From: UBA2357 sp041916775
GTDB lineage: Bacteria; Pseudomonadota; Gammaproteobacteria; Burkholderiales; Rhodocyclaceae
DNA: 64,000 bases
Assembly (NCBI GenBank): GCA_041916775.1
Contig: JAYRYZ010000025.1
Coordinates: 1 to 64,000 of the forward strand
Reading direction: 5' to 3'
The notes below the pieces were generated by a model that ran no database searches, was not told the DNA's origin, and saw nothing but the letters and a program-made list of their open reading frames with translations. Position 1 is the stretch's first letter. The number at the start of each line of letters is the position of its first letter. The translations under genes and the position numbers were made by a program. Of the stretch, positions 50,301 to 58,359 are shown piece after piece.

Positions 50301-51262
50301 TGCAGCGCGGTGAACCACGGTGCGTAGTAGCGCGCCTGGAGCTTGCTGCGATTCCAGTGCCCGGGGCGGTGCGCGAGCTCGGCATCCAGCCAGGCCTGCA
50401 TGGACTGGGCGCGCGCCTCCCAGCCGGCCGCGAGCGCGTTCAGGCTGTCATCGCGATGCTGCAGGGCGCGGGCGATGCACGCGCCGAGGCTGCCTTCCAC
50501 TGCATCGCCCGCCTGCACCGCCAGCGGTTCGCCGACGAGCGCGCCGACCTTGTCGTGCAGCGCATGCACGTCCGGCCATTCGGCGAGGACGACCTCGAGT
50601 TGCGCGCCGGCGAGTGGGTAGCATTGCTGCCGCCAGTAATCCTGCGTGGCTTCGAGGCGCAATTGCGCCTCGTCGGCCGCAAGTTCCTCATCGAAGGGGT
50701 TGCCGCTGTCGAAGGCATGCTCGCGCAGCATGCGCTGGCACCAGGCGTCGATCGTGAACACCGCCGCGTCGTCCATCGCCTCGGCCGCCATCGCCAGCCG
50801 CCAGGCGGCCCGGTCGCGCGCGGCGGAGTCCGGGTAAGCGGCGATGAGCGCCGCGAGCAGGGTGTCGTGCGCGGGCGGCTCGGCATCACCGCGGAAGCAG
50901 CGCGCGGCCTCGATGAGGCGGGCGCGGATGCGGTCGGAGAGCTCCTTGGTCGCGGCGCGGGTGAAGGTCATCACCAGGATTTCGGACGGCAGCAGGGGGC
51001 GATGAAAGCCGCAAGCGCGCTCCTCGCCGGTGTCGTGCTTCGCTTCGTCCGCATCTTCCGCTTCTTCCGCTTCCTTCGGCCCTCCCGCGGCGCCGTGGCC
51101 GAGCACCAGTCGAAGGTACAGCGCCGCGATGGTCCAGGTCTTGCCGGTGCCGGCGCTCGCCTCGATGAGCCGGCTGCCATGGAGCGGCAAGTTCAGCGGG
51201 GAGAGCGAGTGGGCCTCGTGTTGCGCAAGGGCGAGCGAGTTGCCAGAGTGTGTGCCAGTCAT
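47333..51262 (-). CDS. recB: exodeoxyribonuclease V subunit beta (RecB)
   Basis: A 1309-residue 3'-5' helicase and nuclease subunit. Walker A is EASAGTGKTWTIAALYLRLVL (about residue 35), other helicase motifs LIDEFQDTSPLQYRLFDAL, LLLIGDPKQSIYGFRGADI, VVTIHKSKGLEYPVVCLPF and VALTRARHALWMG. The C-terminal nuclease has GFADLVFEHQGRYWVLDYKSN, containing the catalytic Asp...Asp-Tyr-Lys set, and an upstream His in NFLHELLE. Start ATG at 51262 overlaps the recC stop by 1 nt (TGATG). The frame is open upstream in recC, which is not the start. Activity appears intact. Confidence 0.96.
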   Translation of the reverse strand: MTGTHSGNSLALAQHEAHSLSPLNLPLHGSRLIEASAGTGKTWTIAALYLRLVLGHGAAGGPKEAEEAEDADEAKHDTGEERACGFHRPLLPSEILVMTFTRAATKELSDRIRARLIEAARCFRGDAEPPAHDTLLAALIAAYPDSAARDRAAWRLAMAAEAMDDAAVFTIDAWCQRMLREHAFDSGNPFDEELAADEAQLRLEATQDYWRQQCYPLAGAQLEVVLAEWPDVHALHDKVGALVGEPLAVQAGDAVEGSLGACIARALQHRDDSLNALAAGWEARAQSMQAWLDAELAHRPGHWNRSKLQARYYAPWFTALQAWARNPTAQALTLPETACTRLTPAGLQEARKPDAPPLVAPDDFAAFAALIAEHARLPGVAVALSLHAATGIARRLVALKRAARSFGFADMLERLDRALSGPHGARLRERIVTQYPVALIDEFQDTSPLQYRLFDALYRTADNDPRTALLLIGDPKQSIYGFRGADIYSYLQARRATAGRHYVLDTNYRSSTAMVAAVNHWFARAESRGDNLDAEDGDAGGAFLFRGAAGNALPFVPVAARGRDEVFCTGAGPVAALTIRHDLELQSSADARRRFAAHCAERIVTWLNDADAGFRHADGRFTRLRPADIAVLVRTGKEAEAVRHALRRRGVASVYLSDKDSVFASAEARDLLHWLRAAATPRDAPRVRAALATRSIGLSIAALAELAGSDAAFDRQSETLHQLHAVWRDLGVLAMLRRTLHLLDLPARWLSEDDGERRLTNFLHLAELLQQAGAQHEGQEALIRWLATQIENSARSGDEQVVRLESDADLVKVVTIHKSKGLEYPVVCLPFGSSFRNVERRYSRYLKLADAAGVRTIKLEYSDEELGRADLDRLREDVRLFYVALTRARHALWMGFTAVRKGNGKHCMNHLSAPGVLLAGREAREADAWLAPLEALAAQANDAHAASASGGVCIALEAAPEAAGLTRLQARETPPPLIDSPVYAGDFERRWSIGSFSALVRDIAPGSATPTALAPLQTDGPADDELTLGVAPAVTHTVTHTFTLETARAPQPGGTAAAPPDGGDLAPWHRFPGGALVGNFLHELLECIADDGFMLEGNAALEAELRRRCVRADLAAHAEDAVQWMRAIVSSPLPGLSAPLRDIGARLPEMEFWMPAAHLAAPDIDRLCRHHLLGGRARPALPQRELHGMLMGFADLVFEHQGRYWVLDYKSNRLGTHPGAYDHAALEAAMAHSRYDVQAALYLLALHRLLRQRLGAAYDPDRQLGGALYLFLRGLDGPARGEYVIRATPETRTLIDALDTLICDEASLA

Positions 51263-54200
51263 CACGCGGCCTCCATGCCGGGTGCCGGATCCGCCGCCAC
51301 GGCGTGCAGCGTGACCGCGACATGCTCGGTCGCCCATGCCTGGAGCGGCGCATAAAGGGTTCGGGCAAGCTGCTCGAAGCGTCCGTCGCGGTTCAGGGCA
51401 TCGAAGTCCGGGTAGCAGCGCGCAAGGCAGGGGTCATCGACCTCGCCGATGCTGCGCTCGTTGCCTTCATAGGTTAGCGCCGGATTGCCGTCCTGGACGA
51501 AGGCGAGGGCGGTCTTGGCGGCGACGGGCAGCGGTTCGCCCAGCCCGCTGATCCAGGCCTCGATGAGGCAGGAGAGCCGCTCGCGGGCCTGGTGCGGATC
51601 GTGGGCGGTGATGTGCAGCAGCGCGTCGCGCCCGATCAGCACCCCGTCTCCGGGTGCGTCCGACGCGGCGGCGAGCAGGCTGGTCACCCAGGCAGCGATG
51701 AGCTTGTGCGGGCGCAGGGTCATCTTCTTCGGATTGTCGATGAGCTTGCCGGCGTCGAGCGCGAGCCAGATCGATCCGGTGCCGTCGGCCGAGTGGGCGA
51801 AGCGCTGGTCCAGCCAGTCCTCCATCACCACGCCGGCATGGGTGAAGCGCAGTGGCAGACGTTGTTGCCCATGGGGATGGGTGAGCCGCGTGCTGCGCCA
51901 GGCCTGCATCATCGTTTGCAGCACGTTCTCCAGCTGCGTCCGGGTGTGGACGCCGAGCCCCGCCATGGGCAGGCGCCCGGCGCGCTCGACCTGGAAGAGC
52001 TGACGCCTCACGGTGTCGTCGAGTGCGAAGCTCGCCAACGTCGCGGTTGGCACGGCGGCCATGTCGGCGAGCACCGCGTTGGCGAGCTCGCCGATCAGTC
52101 CGTACTGCTCGAGGCCGTCGAGACCGAAGGATTCGTCGTCGGGCAGGGCGTCCGGGCGTTCGTCGAAGCGTACTCCGAGTCGCTGGGCGAAGAAGACCTT
52201 GACCGGGTTGCGCAGAAAGCGGGCCAGCGCGACTGCGCTCAGCGGCACGGCAGGGTCGGGCGTGAAGGCGGCGACGGGCGCGGACCCGGCCGCCGGTTGC
52301 GCGGTGAGGTGCGCGGCCCGCCACTCCCGCGCATACGTGAAGATGGGGGCATCCGGCTCGAAATAGCGCCGGCTGAAGGGCTGCAGCGGGTGTTCAGTGG
52401 TGCGCGCGGAGACCACTTCGGGCGACCAGCCCGCGGCGAGGTAATCGCGCAGCTGCGCGACCAGCACCGAGGGTGGTTGCTCGCTGTTGTCGCGCACGTT
52501 GCGCCCGCTCCAGCTCAGGTAGAGTCCGCGCCGGGCCGAGAGCAGCGCTTCGAGCATCAACTGGCGATCGTCGTCGCGGCGCGCACGGTCGCCGGGGCGT
52601 TGCTGGCCGGGCAGGGCCATCAGGTCGAAGTCGTTGCGTGGGCTGCGGCGCGGGTAGTCGCCGTCGTTCATCCCGAGCAGGCACACCAACTCGAAGGGGA
52701 TTGCGCGCATCGGCATCAGCGTGCAGAAGGTCACCCCGCCGGCGCGAAAGCGCTTGCCGAGGGCGGGGGCTTCGAGCTCTGCGAGCCAGGCGTCTGCCAC
52801 AACGCTCAATGGCAGCACGGCGTCGAAGCCCGCCTCTGCACAGGCATCGAGCCAGTTCTTGAGGGCGTCGTCGAGTGCGGCGAGGGTCTTGCGGTCGGCC
52901 TCGTCAACAGGCTGGGTGAGGTCCGCGACGAGGGCCCGCAGGCGCCCGGCCCAGTCGGCAGGTGAGGCTGGGGAGGTGCTGTCCGCCTGCCATCGGACGA
53001 GGCGTTCGACGAGACGGGCGAAGCCGCCCGCGAGCGCGGCGTCGAGTCCGCCCACCTCGTCGTAGGGCTCGATTCCGGCATAGGGCGCCTCTTGCCCGGA
53101 TGGTGCTCGCCCCACAGCATAGCCCATGAGCATGCGGTCGACACCGAACAGCGCGGTGTTCTGCGGACCGCAGGCGGACAGCGCGAGGCCCGAGCGATGC
53201 GCGGCGTCGAGTCCCCAGCGGATCCCGGCGCCGCGCATCCATTCGGCAAGGCGTGGCTTGCCCTCCGCGTCGATGCCGAAGCGCGCTGCGATCGCCGGTA
53301 CATCCAGGAGCGCGGCCAGGTCCGACAGCCGGCAGCGGTCGCTGGGCAGGCGCAGCAGCCACTCGACCGCCGTCATCAACGGGCTGCTCGCGCGCGCCGA
53401 CAGGTCGGCGATGTCGAAGGGGATGTGGCGAGGGTCATGGCGGCCGTACTGGCCGAACACCGCACGGATCGCCGGCGCGAAGTCGTCGATCGCAGGCACC
53501 ATCACGACGATGTCGCGCGGGCGCAGCGGCTTGCCGCCGGAAGGCGAGGCGAGGCGCTGAAGCAGCTGGTCGTGGAGGATCTCGAGCTCGCGCACCGGGC
53601 TGTGGGCGATGTGGAAGACGATGCTGTGATCCGACGCCGGGACCTGCGGTCTGGGGTGCTCCTCGAGCGGCAGGAGGTCGCGAATGTGGTCCTGTACCTG
53701 CGTCAGCAGGGTGGCATCGGCCGGTGTGTCCTCGTCGAAGAGGTCGAGGCGGGTGAGCGGGAAGCGCCGGCGAGTTTCGGCGACGTCGTCGAAGTGGTCC
53801 AGCTGGCGGACGAAGTCGCGTGCCTGGCGTCCCCACGCGGCGAGCAGCGGATGGGCGTGCAGGTGCATGAGCTCGAGCGGCACGGCGTCGAGCGCCACTG
53901 GTCCGCCACTGCGTCCGGCCCGCAGTGGCAGGCGGCGACGCGCGCAGCGCAGCCACTCGCGTCCGTCCATGATGTCGGCCCAATGGAAGCGGCAGGGGTT
54001 GGGCACGGCGAGGATGATCTGCGCATGCTGCGAGAGCGCTGCGAGCAGCCTCAGGATGGGGAGCGGCACATGGGTCATGCCGAAGAGCACCACGCGGCGC
54101 GGCAGGGCCAGTGTCCCCGGTGCAGCCGCGGCGAGGGCCTCGAGCGCGCGCTCGTGCAACTGCGGGCGGGTGAGCGTGCGCTGTTGCGGGTCGAGCTCCG

Positions 54201-54780
54201 CCAGCACCTCTTGCCACAGCCGGGCCTGCCAGCGCGTCTCGGCCGGCAAGGGGGTCTCCCGCCCGCTGGTGTCGATCAACACCTCGCGGGCTTCGGACCA
54301 GGCTTCCAGCCAGTCCGGGCGGTGCACCTGATACTGGTCGTACAGATCGGCCACGCGCAGCGCGAGATGGAACAGGCGGTCCGGGTCGTTGCGATCGAGA
54401 TAGCCGGCGAGGGGTTCGAAGCCGGCTCGGTCGAGGAGCGCCGGCAGACAGCGCATCAGCCGCCATGCGAGCGCGGTCTTGTCGAGCGGTGAGCGGGCAG
54501 GCACCTGCGCGCGCCCGAGCACCTGCCGGTAGGTTTGCCACAGGAAGCGCCCGGGGAGCTGAACCGCGGCGGCGGCACACACCCCGGCCGAGCGCGCAAG
54601 CGTCATCTTGACCCACTCGGCCATGCCGCTGCTCTGGACCAGGACGACCTCCGGTTCGAGCGGTGCAAGCGGATGCCGGGCAAGCCACGCCGCAACCGTG
54701 TCGAGCAGGGCTTCGGTACGGTTGCCGTGCAAGGCGATGAATCCCGGCGGGAGGGCTTCACTGGGCTGTGTGTCGGGCAT
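51262..54780 (-). CDS. recC: exodeoxyribonuclease V subunit gamma (RecC)
   Basis: A 1172-residue Chi-recognition and scaffold subunit. It begins MPDTQPSEALPPGFIALHGNRTEALLDTVAAWLARHPLAPLEPEVVLVQSSGMAEWVKM, the RecC N-terminal helicase-like segment, then LPGRFLWQTYRQVLG and FGMTHVPLPILRLLAALSQHAQIIL. Late features are LLGMNDGDYPRRSPRNDFDLM and the segment near PVKVFFAQRLGVRF. It is the first gene of the recC-recB-recD operon. I chose ATG at 54780 over the tandem ATG at 54828/54825 since the extra N-terminus has no clear ribosome site and is Thr/Pro-rich. Confidence 0.93.
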   Translation of the reverse strand: MPDTQPSEALPPGFIALHGNRTEALLDTVAAWLARHPLAPLEPEVVLVQSSGMAEWVKMTLARSAGVCAAAAVQLPGRFLWQTYRQVLGRAQVPARSPLDKTALAWRLMRCLPALLDRAGFEPLAGYLDRNDPDRLFHLALRVADLYDQYQVHRPDWLEAWSEAREVLIDTSGRETPLPAETRWQARLWQEVLAELDPQQRTLTRPQLHERALEALAAAAPGTLALPRRVVLFGMTHVPLPILRLLAALSQHAQIILAVPNPCRFHWADIMDGREWLRCARRRLPLRAGRSGGPVALDAVPLELMHLHAHPLLAAWGRQARDFVRQLDHFDDVAETRRRFPLTRLDLFDEDTPADATLLTQVQDHIRDLLPLEEHPRPQVPASDHSIVFHIAHSPVRELEILHDQLLQRLASPSGGKPLRPRDIVVMVPAIDDFAPAIRAVFGQYGRHDPRHIPFDIADLSARASSPLMTAVEWLLRLPSDRCRLSDLAALLDVPAIAARFGIDAEGKPRLAEWMRGAGIRWGLDAAHRSGLALSACGPQNTALFGVDRMLMGYAVGRAPSGQEAPYAGIEPYDEVGGLDAALAGGFARLVERLVRWQADSTSPASPADWAGRLRALVADLTQPVDEADRKTLAALDDALKNWLDACAEAGFDAVLPLSVVADAWLAELEAPALGKRFRAGGVTFCTLMPMRAIPFELVCLLGMNDGDYPRRSPRNDFDLMALPGQQRPGDRARRDDDRQLMLEALLSARRGLYLSWSGRNVRDNSEQPPSVLVAQLRDYLAAGWSPEVVSARTTEHPLQPFSRRYFEPDAPIFTYAREWRAAHLTAQPAAGSAPVAAFTPDPAVPLSAVALARFLRNPVKVFFAQRLGVRFDERPDALPDDESFGLDGLEQYGLIGELANAVLADMAAVPTATLASFALDDTVRRQLFQVERAGRLPMAGLGVHTRTQLENVLQTMMQAWRSTRLTHPHGQQRLPLRFTHAGVVMEDWLDQRFAHSADGTGSIWLALDAGKLIDNPKKMTLRPHKLIAAWVTSLLAAASDAPGDGVLIGRDALLHITAHDPHQARERLSCLIEAWISGLGEPLPVAAKTALAFVQDGNPALTYEGNERSIGEVDDPCLARCYPDFDALNRDGRFEQLARTLYAPLQAWATEHVAVTLHAVAADPAPGMEAA

Positions 54781-55184
54781 GGTCTCGTGTGTCGCGGGTG
54801 AGGTGGAGGTCGGCACGGGTCGCATCATACGGACAGATGCGTCATCTGGTGACGCATCCGACGCATCCGACGCAGCTGGTGGAGGTCAAATTCCCGAGAT
54901 ACAGCACGTTCCCGCCGGGAGCGGGCAGCGTGTGCCGTCCGGATCGTTCCGTCCCGAAGCAGTTGTGCCTGCTCAGCGCATTGCCCGGGGTGAGTGCCTG
55001 CCCAATTGTTGCAAGCACAACATTGCGTACCTGCCCCCAAAAGGCTGGACGGGGTGGCTATCGTGCTTTGGGCACGATGTTTGCAGTCTCATGGATTCCG
55101 GGCCATCCGCGATGGCCCAGGGAGGCGGCTGGGCCGGGTTGCGACCCGGTGGCCAAAATCAATGAATGCATCCGGAGACGATTC
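54781..55184. other. intergenic region upstream of the porin and recC
   Basis: About 400 bases carrying the divergent promoters of recC (minus) and the porin (plus). A short direct repeat of GACGCATCC-like units occurs at about 54853-54875. No credible ORF, tRNA or riboswitch was found; open frames here are shadows without start signals or conserved sequence. Confidence 0.4.
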
Positions 55185-56318
55185 ATGAACAAGAAACTCA
55201 TCGCCCTCGCCGTTGCGGCAGCCACTTCCGGCGCCGCGTTTGCGCAGAGCAACGTGACCATCTATGGCAACATCGACATGGGCCTGATGTACCGCGGTGG
55301 CGACAATGGCGCAGTGCCGTCCGGGCAGTCGGAACGCGCGGTGCAGAGCGCCGGCTCCGAGAGCCATATCGGATTCAAGGGCGCGGAGGATCTCGGCAAC
55401 GGCACCAAGGCCCTGTTCGACCTGCAGTACCGCTTCACCCCCGATACCGACACGGCGCTGCGCACCGGCCATGCCTACGTCGGCCTGACCGGCAGTTTCG
55501 GCACGGCCGTCGCAGGCTATCTGGACGGTCTGCGTTACGGCATCTATGGCAAGTACAGCCCGTTCGGCAATTACTCCGTCGGCAACTTCGCGTCGATGAC
55601 GACGCAGTATGATCGCGCGGCCAACGCAATCGCCTACATCTCGCCCGCGATGAACGGCTTCACGCTGATCCTCGCGACTGCGACCAACACCCAGGGGCCG
55701 GAAGGCAGCCTCAACGGCGTACATACGGCGCCAGGCGTTCCGACCGAGGGTAACAATGGCGACGATCGACTCTTCTCGGTCAACCTCGTCTATGCGAACG
55801 GCCCGCTGAGCGCCGATCTCGACTACGAAACCACCAAGGCGGTGGGCTATGGTGACAGCCGCCTGTACGTCGTGACGACCGGAGCCTCGTACGATTTCGG
55901 TCCGGTCAAGGTCTCGGCGCTCTACGACATCATCAAGGGTGATCCGAACTCGCTCATCGGTGGCAACATCGACCTGAACCCTGCACTTGCCGGTAACCAG
56001 AACCTGGGCGGGCTGCCCCCGGGCGCAAGCTACGACAGGCGCAACTGGAACATCGGCGTGACCGTGCCGGTCGGCAACTATCGGCTGCTCGCGAGCTATG
56101 GCCAGGTGAACGACCGCACCCTCGATGATGCGGATGCAAGCAAATGGGCCCTCGGCGTGCGCTACGCGCTCTCGAAGCGGACCGAGCTGTATGCCGACTA
56201 CGCGCAGATCAGTAACGACGACAACGCGGCCTACACGATGAATCCCATGGGCAACTCGCTGGGGCTCTCCGGCGTGGGCGTGAAGGGCTTTGCGGTGGGG
56301 ATGAAGCACAGCTTCTGA
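55185..56318 (+). CDS. general outer-membrane porin (betaproteobacterial porin 4 family)
   Basis: A 377-residue 16-stranded trimeric porin. Signal peptide MNKKLIALAVAAATSGAAFA ends before the mature start QSNVTIYGNIDMGLMY, the typical porin strand 1. Later ESHIGFKGAEDLGNGTKALFDLQYRF and the constriction-loop-3 region after HAYVGLTGSFGTAVAGYLDG are characteristic. The C-terminus VGMKHSF ends in Phe for BAM insertion. ATG at 55185 is preceded by GGAG. It is not part of an operon; a GC-rich hairpin follows. Confidence 0.93.
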   Translation: MNKKLIALAVAAATSGAAFAQSNVTIYGNIDMGLMYRGGDNGAVPSGQSERAVQSAGSESHIGFKGAEDLGNGTKALFDLQYRFTPDTDTALRTGHAYVGLTGSFGTAVAGYLDGLRYGIYGKYSPFGNYSVGNFASMTTQYDRAANAIAYISPAMNGFTLILATATNTQGPEGSLNGVHTAPGVPTEGNNGDDRLFSVNLVYANGPLSADLDYETTKAVGYGDSRLYVVTTGASYDFGPVKVSALYDIIKGDPNSLIGGNIDLNPALAGNQNLGGLPPGASYDRRNWNIGVTVPVGNYRLLASYGQVNDRTLDDADASKWALGVRYALSKRTELYADYAQISNDDNAAYTMNPMGNSLGLSGVGVKGFAVGMKHSF

Positions 56319-56328
56319 CCGCCGGGTG

Positions 56329-56355
56329 ACGCTGCGCCGTGGGGCGGCGCAGCGT
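56329..56355 (+). terminator. hairpin terminator-like structure after the porin
   Basis: ACGCTGCGCC (56329-56338) and GGCGCAGCGT (56346-56355) form a perfect 10-bp stem with a 7-nt loop, 11 nt beyond the porin stop. No T-run follows, so it may act mainly in mRNA 3' stabilisation. Confidence 0.55.
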
Positions 56356-56453
56356 GCCATGGCCTCGGTGCTCAGGGGGCAGCGCTGCAGTGAATGCGTT
56401 GTCGGAAACGCCGGCGACGGGTTGCCGGCGTGGTGACGGTCCGCTGCGGAACT

Positions 56454-56663
56454 TCAGTCCTCGTCGCCCTCATCGTCGCCGTCGGGAATGACCACGTCGG
56501 CGACCGCGCCGACTGTCTTCGCAGTCACCGACACCCCGGTCGACACGACCGTAGCGGTGGCATCGACCACCGCGATGACCGCACATCCGTGCAGTTGAGA
56601 GAAGCTGGCGATGGCCAGCAGAGCAAACTTGGCGAGCGCCATCCCGGGAACATCCAATCTCAT
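56454..56663 (-). CDS. small putative lipoprotein, hypothetical
   Basis: A 69-residue protein with a signal sequence ending in a lipobox-like LHGC: MALAKFALLAIASFSQLHGC. The mature part is small and Val/Ala/Thr-rich (AVIAVVDATATVVSTGVSVTAKTVGAVADVVIPDG) and ends in an acidic tail DGDDEGDED. This VVDAT/SV..KTVGAVAD pattern occurs in small betaproteobacterial lipoproteins I recall as uncharacterised. The start could be ATG 56663 or 56642. Function unknown. Confidence 0.6.
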   Translation of the reverse strand: MRLDVPGMALAKFALLAIASFSQLHGCAVIAVVDATATVVSTGVSVTAKTVGAVADVVIPDGDDEGDED

Positions 56664-56799
56664 ACCCACAGAAACCTCGGCGGATGCCACGCATGCCAAA
56701 CATCCAACGGATCGGCCTACGATCGAGAGCCTGCAGGCAAGCGATCGGAGGGCATTCTACCGCCACCCGGTATGATTGTGCTTCCGAGAGGAGGCAGCC

Positions 56800-57117
56800 A
56801 TGTGCGGACGCTACGCCCTGTACGGACCAACGAGCCGACTGCATCGGCAGTTCGTGATTCCCGACGATATCGACCAGTTGCCGCGCGACCTCCCGAACCC
56901 GCTCGCGCGGTACAACATCGCACCGAGCCAGCTCGCGCCGGTCATCGCCGCGGCGCGCGACGGTACCCGTCGCCTGCTCGACGCGAAGCAGCCAGGCCCC
57001 TGCGCGCGATCTGGAAGGCGAGTCGAAAGCTTGGGCAGGACGCTTGCTAGGGTGCGCGGTCGATTTCTTTGTGGGTGCCGATCTTTCGCAGCACGGCGCA
57101 ATCGCCGTCAAGCATGA
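56800..57117 (+). pseudogene. truncated SRAP (YedK/HMCES-like) gene
   Basis: The frame starts MCGRYALYGP, giving the catalytic Cys2 and the MCGRY signature of SRAP proteins, which crosslink to abasic sites in ssDNA. YNIAPSQLAPVIAA at about residues 46-60 is the family's next conserved block. After GTRRL (about residue 67) similarity ends and a Cys/Arg-rich shadow frame runs to a stop at 57117. The expected RWGL-P and later catalytic His/Glu are missing; full-length members are over 200 residues. The 3' end overlaps the toxin gene on the opposite strand, consistent with truncation by arrival of that module. An AGGAGG ribosome site survives. Confidence 0.75.
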
Positions 57118-57328
57118 AGCTCAGTTTGTGGCTGTGATTGCTTGTGACGTGGATCGTCCAGTACTCGGCAGTCTGCTTTTCCAGCCTGTACTTCTTCGGG
57201 TGTGGATCTGCAATCAGATCTTTGACCGCTTGCCGAGCTGCCTGCTGGATTTCAGGCGGCAGCTTACGAAGCAGGTCCGCGAACGTTTGCGTTGCCCTAA
57301 CGCGCTTGATCGGATGTGGCCGAGTCAT
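57047..57328 (-). CDS. RelE/ParE-superfamily toxin
   Basis: A 93-residue basic protein with the RelE/ParE pattern: an N-terminal strand and two helices (TQTFADLLRKLPPEIQQAARQAVKDLIADP), then a beta-rich part with SHKLSFMLDGDCAVLRKIGTHKEI. Typical RelE/ParE families include such a late His/Arg/Lys cluster for RNA cleavage or gyrase inhibition. It begins in the last codons of the upstream 190-residue partner (4-nt overlap, ATGA), the usual antitoxin-first layout. Its 3' end lies over the truncated SRAP gene. Confidence 0.72.
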   Translation of the reverse strand: MTRPHPIKRVRATQTFADLLRKLPPEIQQAARQAVKDLIADPHPKKYRLEKQTAEYWTIHVTSNHSHKLSFMLDGDCAVLRKIGTHKEIDRAP

Positions 57329-57897
57329 CGCCCCAGTATGTCGGCGAAGAGCTTGTCGACGTCATCCGCAGCGTATGTTGTGCCGTCAGGCGCATCACTT
57401 GCGTCAATGTCATGCTCGCCGATGTTCCAGCGCAGCGTGTTGATGGCGTTGTGAAGATCGGCCGCTTGTGCAATCGCCTCGGTATAGGCGGACTCGATGC
57501 CGTCATCTTCTGTAAGGCGGCGATCGTTGCGACCAGCCTGACGCTTGTCGATCAGGATTTCGTACAGCGCCATGACTTCGTGCTGCGCGTCCTCAAGGTC
57601 GTTTTGAATGGCGCCGTCAGGATCGATCGTTGAAGGGATCGCCGCAAGGCCGTCGTTGGCTGCTTCCGCGAACGCCGCGTCGGCGCGCAGCATTTCCTTC
57701 AGCCTGATCAGCCAGGCAAGAGTGATCTCAATGTCGCGAAGTAGATCGAGCGATCGCGCAGCGTCTGCGCTCACGCTGGCACTGAAGGCCTTTAGCTCTC
57801 TGCGCTCTCGATAAAGCGTGGTCAACGTTTGCTCCAGCTGTCTGTAGAAAAAGCGGCGGAGTCGGAAGGCTTGTGTTTGACCCTGTAAGGCTAACAC
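57325..57897 (-). CDS. putative long antitoxin or partner of the RelE-type toxin
   Basis: A 190-residue acidic protein. The N-terminal two thirds is predicted helical (RRFFYRQLEQTLTTLYRERRELKAFSASVSADAARSLDLLRDIEI). The last about 60 residues (IESAYTEAIAQAADLHNAINTLRWNIGEHDIDASDAPDGTTYAADDVDKLFADILGR) look like a toxin-wrapping tail. I see no Phd, RelB, XRE or AbrB DNA-binding domain. Position and 4-nt overlap with the toxin imply an antitoxin role. The length is far beyond usual RelB-type antitoxins (about 70-90 aa). Translation appears to start at GTG 57897, with a later start possible. Confidence 0.5.
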   Translation of the reverse strand: MLALQGQTQAFRLRRFFYRQLEQTLTTLYRERRELKAFSASVSADAARSLDLLRDIEITLAWLIRLKEMLRADAAFAEAANDGLAAIPSTIDPDGAIQNDLEDAQHEVMALYEILIDKRQAGRNDRRLTEDDGIESAYTEAIAQAADLHNAINTLRWNIGEHDIDASDAPDGTTYAADDVDKLFADILGR

Positions 57898-58006
57898 TGT
57901 TCCAGCATGGTTTGCTGTGGATAGCCGATTGCCTGAGGACAGCAGTTACAGAAAACCTGAACGAATAAATGGCAGTCCTGATGGATAGCCTAAGTTTTTG
58001 ATTTCA

Positions 58007-58082
58007 TGGTGCCGACAGTCTGACTCGAACAGACGACCTACCGCTTACAAGGCGGTTGCTCTACCAACTGAGCTATGCCGGC
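58007..58082 (-). tRNA. tRNA-Thr (anticodon UGU)
   Basis: A 76-nt standard cloverleaf. The 5' end GCCGGCA pairs with the 3' TGTCGGC end (one G-U pair), and ACCA is encoded. A D-arm with AGCTCAGTTGGTAGAGC, anticodon stem-loop CCGCCTTGTAAGCGG (anticodon TGT) and T-arm GTTCGAGTC are all visible. Confidence 0.97.
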
Positions 58083-58359
58083 GCGGGCCGCATTATAGCG
58101 GAAGAGCGCCGTCCGGGTGGCGTCCCGGGGAACCCGGACGTTGCGGCGGAAATGAAACACGTGCGGAACAGGCGACGAGTTTTTTGATCGAATGTAAGAT
58201 ATCTATACTTTTTATCGAGTATCGGGTGATTTTGTACCTGGTTTTGTCGCAGTCTGCGAGCTAATGTGCGAAGTGAAAAAATGGGTTTCGCACTGATGTT
58301 TGGCACTGAGTTCTGAGCGGAGGCGTGTCGGGGTTGTGATTGTCGAGGAGAGTGGAGCA

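Noticed and set aside
47750..51355. 1201-codon open frame on the plus strand opposite recB
   Set aside because: It mirrors recB in a GC-rich genome where the third antisense frame stays open; composition is His/Gly/Arg/Val-rich without any domain, and recB has all its motifs.
54845..54880. short tandem GACGCATCC repeats as a CRISPR or origin iteron
   Set aside because: Only two to three 9-bp units with no spacers and no cas or replication genes nearby; too little to call.
57998..58264. plus-strand ORF over tRNA-Thr
   Set aside because: It reads through the tRNA and its T-arm consensus (a typical shadow, QSDSNRRPTAYKAVALPTELC), a well-known false protein.
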